64,000 nt of DNA, taken from NCBI GenBank assembly GCA_947683625.1, contig CANTUR010000660.1, positions 62,001 to 126,000 on the forward strand. Direction: 5' to 3'. Of the stretch, positions 11,138 through 22,799 are shown piece by piece (within the stretch, counting starts at the first letter, position 1; each line of letters begins with the position of its first letter). This stretch comes from Mallotus nudiflorus (Eukaryota; Streptophyta; Magnoliopsida; Malpighiales; Euphorbiaceae). The notes beneath the pieces were generated by a model. The model had not been told where the DNA came from and did not search any database. It saw nothing but the letters and a program-made list of their open reading frames with translations. The translations under genes and the position numbers were made by a program.

Positions 11138-12500
11138 ATGTCAAACCAAAGTAAATATGATAATGATGTTGGTCATGTTAATGAAGCTAAACTACATAAG
11201 GCTCAACAAAGAGAGTTTGCACATTTTAATAGAAATATAGAGGCTATAAGGGAAGCATTAGAGCACATGGATACAAGGTTGCAGGCTATTGAAAGACCAA
11301 TACCGAATCATAGTAAAGGGTATAGGGGAGGTAGAAATCAAATACCTTAAGTTAATGGTTTGGAAGATACAGACATTGATTATAATGAGGATGATGTTAA
11401 GTCCACTACTAAAATGGGCATACCTAGAGGTGGAGGTAGAAGAGGTTAAGGTTTAGGAATAGGTAGAGGAAGAATATAAGAAAATCCATTCTATGGTAGA
11501 AATCGAGGTAATGATGATTTTGTCTATAAGAATCTAGGGAGCATTAAACTTAAAATACCTCATTTTCAAGGTATATCATATCCAAAGGCTTATTTATAAT
11601 AGGAAAAGAAGGTGAAACTCATATTTGATTATCATCAATTTAGTAAGGAGAAGAAGGTTAAGCTGGTGATTATATAATTTTTAGTTATATTATGGCTTTA
11701 TGGGATCAATTGGTGACTAGTAGTAGAAGAAATTTGGAGTACCCAATTAAAACTTAGCATAATCTCAAGTCTACAATGAGAAAGCAATTTGTACCAAGGC
11801 ATTTTCATAGGGAACTTGTGCAAAATCTTCAAATTCTTAGACAAGGTAGTAGGAGTGTGGATGATTTCTACAAAGAGATGGAAATGATCATGACTAGGGT
11901 TGATATAGAAGAGGATATGGAGACCATTATGGCACATTTCTTGGCTAGTTTGAATAAGAAGATAGCTGACTGAGTGGATTCGAAACCTTAGGTAGAGTTA
12001 TAAGAGATGGTGCATATTGCCAACAAGGAGGAAAAATAACTCCAAAGGAAAGGGGTAGCAAGGTATGTTTCCAAACCTTATTCTAATTCTACTTGGAAAA
12101 GGGATGGAAATGGTGATTTTAAATGTTAAAAGAAGGCTACTTATAATTTTGTAAAGGGAAAGGCAGATTCAGTTTTTAAAGAGAAATCCAAAACTGAAGA
12201 GCCTAAGGGGAGAAATAGAGACATTAAGTGCTAAAAGTGTCAAGGTGTAGGTCATATTAGCAAGGAGTGCCTTAATATGAGCACTATGACCTTATGGAAT
12301 GGTGAGATAATGACTGATGAAGAAGATGGCAACAATGAAAGCGATGAGGATAAGATGCCTGAATTAGAGAGTTGTAGTAAATGGAGCATTGAGGAGTAGA
12401 TTAGAGGTGATATGTTGGTTACAAGGCATGCTATTAACACTCAATTAAAGGAGGATTACTATAAAGAGCAATGAGACAAATTTTTCCATACAAGGCTTAA
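11138..12500 (+). pseudogene. Ty3/gypsy Gag relic
   Basis: The start ATG at 11138 is conserved in the inverted copy at 4566. The N-terminus is MSNQSKYDNDVGHVNEAK. The Gag core (retrotrans_gag-like) is at 11700-11975 with RKQFVPRHFHRELVQNLQ and SVDDFYKEMEMIM. A zinc knuckle follows near 12227-12275 (C..C...GHISKEC, first Cys codons around TGC TAAAAG TGT, with a stop between). An acidic tail reads DKMPELESC and LVTRHAINTQLKED. It stops at FFHTR near 12499, exactly where the protease should follow, but the protease is at 6287. Several stops and frameshifts; not functional. Confidence 0.85.
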
Positions 12501-12706
12501 TGTATGCAAACCTGAATTTGGAAATATACATTGCTACCCACCTTTATCATGTGCATACCTTAAGGGTAGAATATGAAAAGGAGTAGTTAAAACATATTGT
12601 GAACTTAAGATGTCAATTAAATTGGACCAAAGAGAGTAATATTTTAATCTTATTTAACTAGTTAGTTTAAAGAAGAAAATATCTCTTAGTTCAAATCAGT
12701 AAATTT
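12501..12706. repeat. Flank with the right-hand inverted repeat
   Basis: TTTATCATGTGCATACCT followed by TAAGG at 12543-12564 is the inverse of the repeat at 6193-6211. The rest of the stretch shows nothing recognisable. Confidence 0.5.
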
Positions 12707-12715
12707 CATTATTAA

Positions 12716-13369
12716 GGGTTAATTACTATAACATCCGTGAGGTTTGATCTATTATACTATTAGGTTCCTATGTTTTCAATAATTACTATAACATCTTCGA
12801 GGTTTTGCATTGCTAAACTATTACATCTCTACTATTTAATTTACTGTTAAATGAACCAATTTGAAAAAAAATTAAAAGTTCTATTTGATCTCTAAACTAA
12901 TAATATAGTTGTAAATTCATCCAATTTTTTTTATTAAATTAATATAGATTTTTAATTCATTGCATTTTTTTACAATAGTAAAATCTTTATTCTTAACATT
13001 AAAATAAATTTAAACCGTATTGATTTAAAATTAACATTACTCCAATATAAATATATAATAAATATTGTATTAATTAAGATTTATCATATTGATTTTCACT
13101 CAATTTCACTAATCATTGTCATCCTAATACAACTTAAGTAACAGTATTGCACTGATTATAATCTATCATATTGGCATGTGCTTAATTTTGTATTTGGCAT
13201 CATACTAATGTAATTTATGTTATTGATGTCTATCAATTAAGGTTTACCAAATTAATATTAACTCAATTTTATGGTTGATATTGCACCCTAAATGAGGCTT
13301 GTCATACTAAAATATATTTTTTAATGAATTTAAAAATTGTATTCTCAAAGGATTTGTAAATAATGTGTG

Positions 13370-13418
<49 letters not shown>

Positions 13419-13864
13419 AATAATTTTAATGAGACTTAATAATTAAATCTATGTCAATATGATAAATCTTAATTAATATCATATTATGTAATCTTAATTA
13501 ATATCGTACAGATTGCATAATCATATTAATGTAGTAGCAATTCTAAATAAATATGTTTTAAACTTATTTTTTTATTAAAAATAAAAATTATTTAGATATT
13601 ATAATTATTATTACAATAAAAGAATTAAAAAATCAATGATAATTTGATAAAAAAAAATTGAATTAATTTAAAATTAAATTGTAAGTTCAAGGACCAAATA
13701 AAACTTTTAGTTTTTCAAATTGGTCCATTTAAGAGTAAATTAAATGACAAGAATATAATAGTTTAACAAAGTAAAATCTTAAGGATGTTTAAATTAATTA
13801 TTGAAAACACAAGGACCTAGTAGTATGATATGTCAAACTTAAGGGATGTCATATTAATTAACCC
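12716..13864. mobile_element. MULE-like non-autonomous DNA transposon (1149 bp)
   Basis: The ends are long imperfect inverted repeats of about 180 bp: left 12716-12895 beginning GGGTTAATTA, right about 13683-13864 ending TAATTAACCC. A perfect 9-bp target duplication CATTATTAA flanks it at 12707-12715 and 13865-13873. Long TIRs with a 9-bp duplication are the hallmark of Mutator-like elements. The interior is AT-rich, has no transposase frame and holds a TA microsatellite. It must have been moved by a transposase supplied elsewhere. Only the family assignment is inferred. Confidence 0.85.
13376..13413. repeat. (TA)n microsatellite inside the MULE-like element
   Basis: An uninterrupted run of TA dinucleotides, about 38 bp long. 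Confidence 0.95.
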
Positions 13865-13873
13865 CATTATTAA

Positions 13874-14570
13874 TAAGTAAATTATTTATATTCATAATTT
13901 TATTATTTTGTTATTCATAATTATTATTTGATAAAACATAACTTAAATATACTAAAATTTTTAAAAAATATATTAAATTTTACATATGAATATATAAAAA
14001 TATTTTTTATATTTTACTATGTTTGACACGCTTAATAAAAGCATAAGTTATAAATTCTAATTAAGTATGAAGTGTCCAATAAAATAATAGAATTTTAGTC
14101 TATTAAGTGAAAATTTTGAGTTCGATATCTTTCTCTCGATCCTTAAATATTGAATATGAACATTTTGATGTTCATTAGTGGGAGTTCATAAAAATAAATT
14201 TAATTGCCTATAATATTAAATAAAATATTTCAGCACTAACAACTTTAAATTACAATAAAAATAATTGAAAAATCAAATTTGACTCACCATTAATTAATTT
14301 TTTAACCAAAGTAGATATCAAAAATATAAAAATGTTTTTAACATTATTTTTAAGACTTTTATTTTTGATATTTTAAATAAATTAATAAATAAAAGTACAC
14401 TTTTTATTGTGTTCAATTATTATTAAAAATATTCTTAACATAAAAATAAATTTAAAGCTTTTTTATCAATTGAAAAAAAAACGTACATTTTAAGGATTTA
14501 AAAATTAGTTTTGCCAATAAACTTTCATACTTTAATTATTGAATCATAAGCTAACAAGAACCAAGTTAAT
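13874..14570. other. AT-rich stretch without a gene
   Basis: No open frame, repeat end or protein similarity was recognised. Short homopolymer and TTA/AAT-rich runs dominate. Confidence 0.5.
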
Positions 14571-14859
14571 TACATCTGCGGTACCCAAATTTTTGCCTAT
14601 TTCCCATTAAAATATTTGAATTTGTTTTCTTCCCACAAAACCTACCAAGTTTTCGCCTGGGTCCCATAAAAGGTCCTTGTCATAGCATTCAGTCACCAGT
14701 GTTGATGTGTCAACCTTTTTAATTAACCACATTTTTGCCCAAAAAGTGGTCACCACATCATCAATCCTTCAGTTGATGTGGCCCACTTACTCTCTCTCAC
14801 CCTTCGTAGAGCTTCCTAAAGCCTTATCTGGACCACTAAGGCTACTCACCATGTCCTTT
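14571..14859. other. Unassigned repeat-like sequence before the Tat integrase
   Basis: This stretch is less AT-rich than its surroundings. It has internally similar phrases (CAAATTTTTGCCTATTTCCC, CAAGTTTTCGCCTGGGTCCC) that look like one end of a non-autonomous transposon. No partner end was found, so I do not name a family. Its right part may already belong to the Tat pol region. Confidence 0.3.
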
Positions 14860-16312
14860 TGAAAATGCAAATTCATTCATCTCCCTAGGAATCAGTATAA
14901 GATGGCATATGCACTTGCCTCATTAGCGTCAATATAGGAAGGGCCATCCAAAATACCTATGAAGCCTCTAATTCTACTCAGATCGAGATAACCTTGTCAT
15001 AAAAACTATAGAATAGCGAAGATAGAAATAGCTAAAAAGCCCTAGTTCTATAACATCCAAAGATATATGAAGGAACGAGCCTATCTTGATCAAGCAGATG
15101 AAAGAGACAAAGTAGTCATTCGATGATTACCATTAAAATTCACATTGCACCAATGTGTGTTATACATGAGAACCTTAAACGGTTTACAACTCCAATGTCT
15201 AGATGAAACTGAGGCTATAAGAGTAATAAAAGAAGTACATGAAGGTGTTTGTGGTCCATATATGAATGGGGCAATCCTGGCTAAGAAGATAATCAGACAA
15301 GGGTTCTTCTGGATGACGATGATGGAAAACTGCATCAAATTTGTAAGGAAATGCCATAAGTGTCAACATGGGAATGTCAGTCACGTTCCCTTAATAGAAC
15401 TACACTACATCTCCTCTCCATAGCCTTTCTTAGCATAGGGACTAGACATAATTAAGGAAATCCACTTAACAGCCTTAAGTGGACATAAGTTCATCCTAGT
15501 GGTGGTGGACTACTTTACAAAATGGGTTGAAGCATAATCATTTGCAAGGATATGAGCCAAACAAGTGGCTAAGTTCATCAATAGAAACCTGTTATATTGA
15601 TATTGAATCCCCTATCACATCATCTCTGACAACGATGTCCAATTCCAAGGGGAAGTTAGAGAGCTACTATGGAGTTATAAGGTGGAACATCATAAATCTT
15701 CTCCTTACTGACCACAAGCATATGGGGCTATCAAAGCTGCAAATAAGAAAATCAAAAGGATCTTATAAAAAATGACTTAGACTTATTGAGATTGGGTAGA
15801 TAGATTGCCACACACATTATGGGGTACCAAACAATAGTTAGAACTTCAACAAGAGCAACTCCTTTCTCACTAGTATATGGATTAAAAGTAGTTCTTCTAG
15901 TTAAAATAGAGATCAAGTCTCTTCGGGTAGCAATTGAATTTGAATTGCCATAAGTGTAGTGGGCTCGATAAAGACATGACATTCTCACTCTCTTAGATAG
16001 CCAAAGGCTTAAGGCTTTATACCGCACATAGTTGTATCAAGCTCGACTAGCCAAAACCTTCAATAGAAGAGTAAAACATAAGAGTGTGAAAGCAAGAGAT
16101 TGGATGCTAAAGTAAGCAAAACAAAATGTTCTAAACCCTAGAGGGAAATTAAGACCAAACTTAGAAAGCCCATACCTTGTTAAACATGTCTTATTAAAAA
16201 GAGCAGTCAAGCTGATGGATTCTAAAGGCAATGAATTCTCCGAACCTATTAATACAGATCACCTAAAGAAGTACTACATAAAAAAAAACTATCCTACTGA
16301 GTTAAAAACCTA
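14860..16312 (+). pseudogene. Tat/Ogre-type gypsy pol 3' part: RNase H end and integrase (outer Tat element)
   Basis: The fragment opens with MAYALASLAS (family form DALATLAS), the end of the second RNase H found in Tat elements. Integrase follows: LQCLDETEAIRVIKEVHEG near 15195, zinc finger H..H/C..C (EVHEGVCG ... KCHKCQ), DIIKEIHLTALSGHKFIL near 15450, DYFTKWVEA near 15510, SDNDVQFQ near 15625. The C-terminal part has ARDWMLK and NPRGKLRPNLESPYLVK near 16140 (GPY/F-like module), ending with TDHLKKYYIKK. Stops and shifts interrupt it. Everything upstream of RNase H is missing at this locus. Antisense PMD coding DNA follows at 16690-19706, then a minisatellite and LTR, the usual Tat 3' layout. 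Confidence 0.85.
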
Positions 16313-16450
16313 AAAATGGTAGCTTAGGTAAAAGTTAGGGACTTCCAGCTGAGTTGAAAATGTAGAAATGGTAGTTCAGGCAAAAATTAAGGAAAGAGAG
16401 AAAATACTTAACTAGAAAACGTGAGAAGGCTAGTTAAGGACAGGTGTAAC
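16303..16450 (+). repeat. Post-pol ~50-bp repeat of the outer Tat element
   Basis: Two to three imperfect units of the form CTGAGTTGAAAATG ... GGTAGTTCAGGCAAAAATTA follow the integrase stop. The inner Tat element has the same units in reverse at 28500-28700 and 27614-27720. The stretch 16451-16689 after it shows nothing recognisable. Confidence 0.6.
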
Positions 16451-16689
16451 CTCAAGATTGAAATTCATGCAAATGCACTTATCTTTTCTTAAATGATTAC
16501 ATTAAAATGAGAATGACTACTAATTTATGCAAAATGTCTTTGAAAAGTGCAACACATTTTATCATCATAAAATTGCATCAAGCATGCTTTGCATTTTCTT
16601 TCATTACATGACCATGGTTCTTACCATCCTCTATGAGCTCTCTCTTTAAGATTAGCCACTATTGTCAAAGTAAAAAGAAAAAAACCCAA

Positions 16690-19600
16690 CTAGGCTTGAA
16701 AAGCTCCGAAAGGAGGCACCCCTAGGCAAAAAAGGGAAAAAACCCAACTAATTATGAAAAACTCCAAATTGAGACGACTTAGGAAAAAAAAGGAATAGAG
16801 GCAGACAATAGGAATGGAAAAGATCAACATTAATGATACATAACAAAACGCATATTCAATCATCATTGTACAACCATTATACAACATGCAGGACAAACAC
16901 CTAGATACAACACCCAGAGTCCATAACCTCAAGAAAATAATAAAACTAAGCAACCCACAAGCCAAAAGTCCTACATCTAGCTCCTAAAACAACTAGATTG
17001 GCTATAGCTATCATTAAAAGCAAGCACTAATCTTGCTTAAGCATCCCTCTCGTTTGGTCCTGACTCATCACTATTCATCACAAAGGATGATAACCGTGAC
17101 TCTAGCTCACTAATGCCGTCACGATAAGCTACATGGTCCCACTACCATTCATGACTAGTAAGATGATGCTCAACCTGCATTACATACTACATATCATATA
17201 CTCATACATAAAACATGTGCATAAAATAAATAGGTACAATAAAAAAGACATACCCTTTGAGTGATAGCAAACTGCAATAAGCATTACTGTGCACTCTTTA
17301 TAACAGTATACCAGTACTAACCAGAGGAGATAGGAATCTACAAAATAAAGTCAACAACCACTCACTAAATAAATGAAACAAAAGTAAGAATAAGTGGGGA
17401 ACAAGAACATGGGTAGCATCAATAAGAGCAACATCCGACTGAGGAAAGGCAGGTTTAGGCAAATCAAAACTCACTATTCTACCAAGGATATCCATCCCAA
17501 GTAAAGAAAAAGATGGTTGAATCGTCAAGTCCCAAAGAATAGTACTACCAAAAGCCATACCATTGGCATGGGTAGTTGCCTTAGTATGGAATATGCCCTC
17601 ATCATCCTCAAAATGAGATCTGGATCTTCTCTGACATCACTGTAGATAAGTTCTTATAACTCATGTCAATTACAGATTATTACTAATAAAGTTTGCTACA
17701 TGCTTGCACCAAAATAGGAATAAAGGCTTACAGGATCAAAAGAAGTGACTCTCGACGACCTGCAATCCTCAAACCTAAAGGATGAGATGCATTTGCTTAA
17801 GAAGGCAAAGGTGTTGGAAAGGTCCCATTAGCTATAGCATTGATCAATTGAGGGATCAATACATCAATATAAGGCAAACCTACACTCCTCAAGAGGCTCT
17901 TAGAGGGGAATCCCATCAATATAATAACAAGAGCATCACCATAAAGCTCATGGCCCCAAAACATGTCACTAGGAGGAGGGATGGGAACTCTCCTCATATA
18001 TAAGCCATACCACCAATGACGGACTCACTCACCCAATTACCACACTCTACCAATGAGGCTAGAGAGTAACACCTGTCTCTCCGTCAGCTGCCCTGCAACC
18101 ATCATCTTTACTATCCAATGAGACCACGCCACCCACTAGTGAAGAAAAATCTACTTAAAGGGTAAGAATGAACAAAAGATCCCTAAGAAATAAATAACCA
18201 ACATAATAAGAATTAGACTTACGTAATTAGGGGATAGCTTCCCTATATAGTCCTGAGCTACCATTCAATCCTTAATCAAATAAGTAGTCTTCTTGATCCA
18301 GTGAGAATAATAAGGGAATCCATCCTCCTAGAAATGCTTGATGAATAGATGAGGAAGAATCCTAAACTCATATGCCTATATTTGTCAAAATTAGAGGGTC
18401 AGAAATAACAAACCTAAAGGTAAATGAATAGACAATAGAACTCCTACTCACATCCAAAATGAACAAGCATTTGCATATCCTTAAGCCACTTTAACATGTT
18501 GCATCAAGGCCTAAGTACATGTGAGCAAAGCTAGTAGTGCCTAGTAATACCTTAGCAAGCCATCCAGATCTCTAAAGATAGATAACAATCACAGATCACC
18601 CATGCTTGAAGTGTTCGAGAAGATAACAACACTCAAAAAATAAAATAAAAAGCAGTGAGCTAACTACTCTATTGAGACAAGACCATCATTGTATAAAGTC
18701 CACATAGAAGAAACAAACTCTATATAACAAGCGAGATACTGTTAACTAGACTTCAAAGGTATGACCACCTTAAGCAAATCCATCGTGAGGCGCCTCTTTG
18801 CCACAGCAGTAGAACACTCCTCCTCATTGAAAGGAATAGGCTCTCCAGAAAAGCTCAAGCCCATGATAGTGAAAAAATCCAAAGGTGTAATAGTTATCTC
18901 CCCGATAGGTAGATGGAAAGTATGCATTGTTTCCATCCATTGCTTTATCGATGCATACATGGCAATTTGACTCGACGCATATGAGTCATAAGATAATGCA
19001 ATAATGACTCCATCAAAGCTCTTCCCAGCAATCATCTGCTTTATACACATCACGAGACCCTGGTAATATATGTTGACTCGATTAAAACTACCAGGTAGCA
19101 CAGTAACATACCTGTAAGGCTACAAATAATACATACGCTATTAAAACATTTACACAGCTACTAAATACTAACATATCTCTCCCTTTGTCATTTAATAGGA
19201 TCAAAATAATAAAAAAAGTAGAAAAGAAAAACATTATGGCTAGCAATAGTAGACAATCACAACATTTATAATAAAGCTACAACATTAATAGAAATTTACA
19301 GTAAGAGCTACAGAATTATAGTTAAAATAACCTCATACAGCAAAATAAATAGTAAAGCAGCCAATGAACAAGCTTCAAAAAATAAGGGCAAAAAAGGGCC
19401 TACCTCGCAACGATGACACACCCATGTATGAGTCTCTAAGCTATAAATAATAGGGATAAGATCTCCTTAAGAAAGCCCAGAAGACTGAGAACTCTGAGTA
19501 CCATATGTGCTAGTCCCTACAGTTGACGTCCCAACTCTAGTGGCCTCTATAAAGTCACCCTCAACACCAACATTAATAAAAATGCCCTTTAGACCCTCAT

Positions 19601-19706
19601 GAATGTTGGGGATCTTCATTTTACATAGAAAAATGGAAGTATAGAAGCAAAAATAAATCAGAAAGCACCAAAAACATAAAAAGGATAAAAAAAAGTTGGA
19701 AAACAC
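16690..19706 (-). pseudogene. Plant mobile domain (PMD) gene relic, antisense to the outer Tat element
   Basis: PMD (aminotransferase-like, MAIN/MAIL1 family) genes occur as host genes and, widely, inside plant transposons; the biochemical role of TE copies is not known. Minus-strand exon 1 has MKIPNIHEGLKGIFI near 19620. A GT donor at 19403 and an AG acceptor ending at 19112 bound a 292-bp intron. Exon 2 (19111 to about 18740) encodes QWMETMHTFHLPIGEITIT and PLDFFTIMGLSFSGEPIPF, matching the family's ERW..ETHTFHLP..GEMTITL..V..ILGLP. Similarity continues with stops to about 18460 (SSMWTLYNDGLVS, then DLDGL..), the second half of the domain. Pieces at 17797-17997 and 17298-17558 are probably C-terminal exons with low-complexity proline-rich coding, but they are not recognised. 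Broken by stops. Confidence 0.75.
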
Positions 19707-20199
19707 TCAAAGAAGTTTAGACAAACCTCTACAAACCTCTAAAATAGTTATTTAAATATGCCTAGAGGTGAGGAAGCATGTGATCATACACTAGGTGCAT
19801 GACCACATGCATAAGCGCATGATAACGTGCCTTCCACTCATAGTCACACACACTTCCCCCTTCCACACGCTCTTTTATGGTTTTATACGTACTTCGAGAC
19901 TTTACATACTTCTACAGTCTTAAACTTCTATTTGAGCATAAGTCAAGCACCAAACTCATGCAAAAGTACACTAATATGGATTCCATCTATCTAAAGACAT
20001 TGGGCACACACTACTTTTTTCAAAAAATTTAACACTGCACAAAAGAAAAAGAGTAAGGAAAATCCACTGTAAGGATATCTCTCTTTAAATCATTAAAATA
20101 ACATCCTCAACATTACAAATAATGGCATCATTACTGTATCACTATAGCATCATTATTTCATCATCATTACATCATTATTGCTTCCTCATTCATATTGCT
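19707..20199. other. Region between the PMD gene and the minisatellite
   Basis: No gene. CA- and GCATG-rich phrases at 19770-19880 (TGCATGACCACATGC, GCGCATGATAACGTGCC) resemble those in the LTR at 35369-35450. It lies upstream of the antisense PMD start, so it could have been its promoter. That is only positional. Confidence 0.4.
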
Positions 20200-20717
20200 T
20201 AGGAGCACTCTCAAATTTTCACATTGCTTAGAAGCATCCACATCACTTAGAAGCACTTTCACATCACTTAAAAGGACTTTCAAATTACTTAGGAGCATCC
20301 ATACAACTTAGGAGCATTCTTATTTACTTAGCAGTATCTTCATTTTGTGTAACACCTAAGAAGGTTGTAATTGTATGTTCATTAACATGACACCTAAGAA
20401 GGTTATCATTGTATGTTCATTCGCGTGACACCTAAGAAGGTTACAGTCACATGTTCATTGTGCATGACACCTAAGAAGGTTATAGTCGCATTTTTATTAC
20501 TCAGTAGCATCCTCATTTTACATGACACCTAAGAAGGTTATAGTCACATGTTCATTTGCGTGACACCTAAGAAGGTTATAGTTGCATCTTTGTTGCTTAA
20601 TATCATGTTCATTTGTGTGACACCTAAGAAGGTTATAGTCACATTTTCATTGATTAATAGCATGTTCATTAATGTGACACCTAAAAAGGTTATAGTTGCA
20701 TCTCTTTTTGCTTAGTA
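20200..20717 (+). repeat. Minisatellite in the 3' untranslated region of the outer Tat element
   Basis: The core TGACACCTAAGAAGGTTATAG recurs about eight times between 20345 and 20700, at intervals of about 40 or 55 bp. A related simpler unit (ACTTAGGAGCATCC-like) precedes it at 20200-20340. The array resumes right after the inner Tat element at 34603 (GCATCTTCATTTGCATGATACC...). Tandem arrays between pol and the 3' LTR are a known trait of Tat elements. Confidence 0.85.
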
Positions 20718-20722
20718 GCATC
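20718..20722. other. Target-site duplication, left copy (GCATC)
   Basis: GCATC directly precedes the LTR start TGTAGATGG and recurs at 34603-34607 directly after the other LTR end TTACA. A 5-bp duplication is normal for gypsy integration. Confidence 0.9.
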
Positions 20723-22638
20723 TGTAGATGGTGGGGTTTAGTGCTCATCCAAGATTTTAGCAACCGCGATATTGTTTAGGCTCAGGGCCTTAGGGAACAC
20801 ACTACTATATCATAAAGTCATAGCATGGAGAAGAGAAGTTGCCACCCAGGGTAATAACTGGGACAATTTGATTGGTGGTACTCGATTCTCTAAAAGAAAG
20901 TTAGCACCACAACCAGGAAATTTTGGGAACGAAATACTAACTTCTCTTAGTCTCGTGTTCATTTAGAATAATTTTATAAATGATTATTTCATTCTCTAAT
21001 TACATGCAATTTTGTTTAAACCCTATTTGACATCCATCTAACCTTAGGCATATAGTTAATAAAATTACACATAAAAAATGCACTCAAGATCGCATTGTCC
21101 CTAAGTCTAAACTATGTTAATTTTATTAAAAAGTTAGCTAGATTTACATTTTATTTACAAGTGAGAAAGGGACTAAAGGTGGGCCTACATTTTTTTATTA
21201 ATTAGTGAGCCTAAATATATTTATTTTAGTTTGTGTAAGGAATGGGCTTAAGTCTATTGAATTTTAAAGGAAAGTTAGATTAGTGGGCCTAAGTCTAACT
21301 TGGTTTTAATTAATTAAGTGGGTCTAAAATCTAATTAACCTAATGGGCCTAAATTGATTTTAATTATTAAAAGCCTAAACCAATTTTAAGCCTATTTAAA
21401 GTGAGTTGGACCTAAGCGTGGGCTATAAAAAACCATTTTTAAGCCTATAAAAAAACACAATCTAAAAACAAATAAAATATAAAAAAAATCAAAACATACA
21501 TTATAGTGATTTTCTAAAAAACCTAAATCAATTACATGCAAACCCTAAATTAAACTACTGCCACCATTGATTTTAATTAATTTTGACCAAATTGAACCTA
21601 ACTACTAATTTATTTTAAACGCAAAAAATTAAATCTTTTCACTATTCCCACTACTGGGGCTATTACAAACTACGTGCAAAAATTAAAATTAAACAATTAT
21701 ACACCCTTGAATTAAAATAACTACACAGAATACCAACATGAAAAATAAAGATAAAAATCCTAAGTTCTACTGGAAAATAACACAAGTTCTTCCATGGCAT
21801 TCCATGGACCTTTTATTCATCTAAATATAGGCAGTATCCTCCTCAATCCACATTTGCACATCAAAACAAAAACACAGAAATAATCATATTATTAGTGAAA
21901 TTCAATAATCAAAACAATAATAAAATAAAATAAAAATCACAAAAAGAAAAGAATAGAAAAGAATGAAATAGAAAAGAACACTGATGATTTTAGATGAGGT
22001 GCAAATGCCCTTTTTGGCCCCTCAGACTAGGATTTTCACTGGTGAAAATTGAAGTACTGTTGATTCTGGACTAGAACTAAAAAATGCTAGATCGTCCTCG
22101 TTAAATGAATTGTAAAAATTAGGGTTTTAAAAGAACAGAAGAAATTAGAGTTTGGTATGTGGGTGTGTGAGTTTCTCTTAGTTCCTCCATTTGTGTGAGT
22201 CTCCTTTCCCTCACGCATGCAGACTCTTTGCTTTTTAAAGTAGAGTTTGCCTGCGTATTGACTCCTCAAGTTTGTAGGAATAGGTTCATCTTTTTCGAAA
22301 TAAATTGATAAGGATTTTGATTTTGAAAGCTATTTACATGTTTTAAATGCGTTGAAACCTTTTTCAGATAAAAATAATAATAAAATTAAATTTTTAACCA
22401 ATCAAAACATTAAAAAAATCAGCAAAAATCTAAAAAATATATGAAAAATAAAAAAAATGGGACTTTGTACGCGTGATCAAATCCTAAAAAAATGTTGACT
22501 TCCTTATAATCAAATCCTAAAAAATGTTACAATTTAGTCCCTAAAGTCCAGAAAATTGACAACCAAGTTCTATTTTTGAATAAATTTCATCATATGGACT
22601 TACATCACAGTTATGCACAATTACATCCTATGCTTATA
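20723..22638 (-). repeat. 3' LTR of the inner Tat element (1916 bp)
   Basis: Read on the minus strand it starts TATAAGCATAGG (a changed TGTAAGCACCC) and ends CCACCATCTACA. It aligns with 32649-34602 throughout, for example CTCAGGGCCTTAGGGAACAC and CCACTACTGGGGCTATTAC in both. The minus-strand U3 start has a short deletion relative to the 5' LTR. Confidence 0.9.
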
Positions 22639-22655
22639 GTTGCCCCCATTTGTCG
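22639..22655 (-). promoter_or_regulatory. Polypurine tract of the inner Tat element
   Basis: The minus strand reads CGACAAATGGGGGCAAC directly before the 3' LTR start. Confidence 0.75.
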
Positions 22656-22799
22656 CTGTTTTCTTGACAAATTATGACAAAGCAATAGAAGCACACAATT
22701 TTTAAAATTAGGACACTTGATTGTATCCTAAATGATAGATTGATGCCCAAATTGATGAGCAAGGTATAATGTTTGACAAGTCTCACTATATTTCCTACT

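Noticed and set aside
15090..16231. Minus-strand frames opposite the Tat integrase
   Set aside because: The plus strand here has clear integrase motifs; the reverse frames are shadows.
20345..20700. CRISPR-like regularly spaced repeats
   Set aside because: Units are imperfect, spacers are themselves related, and the array lies in a Tat element of a plant genome; it is a minisatellite.
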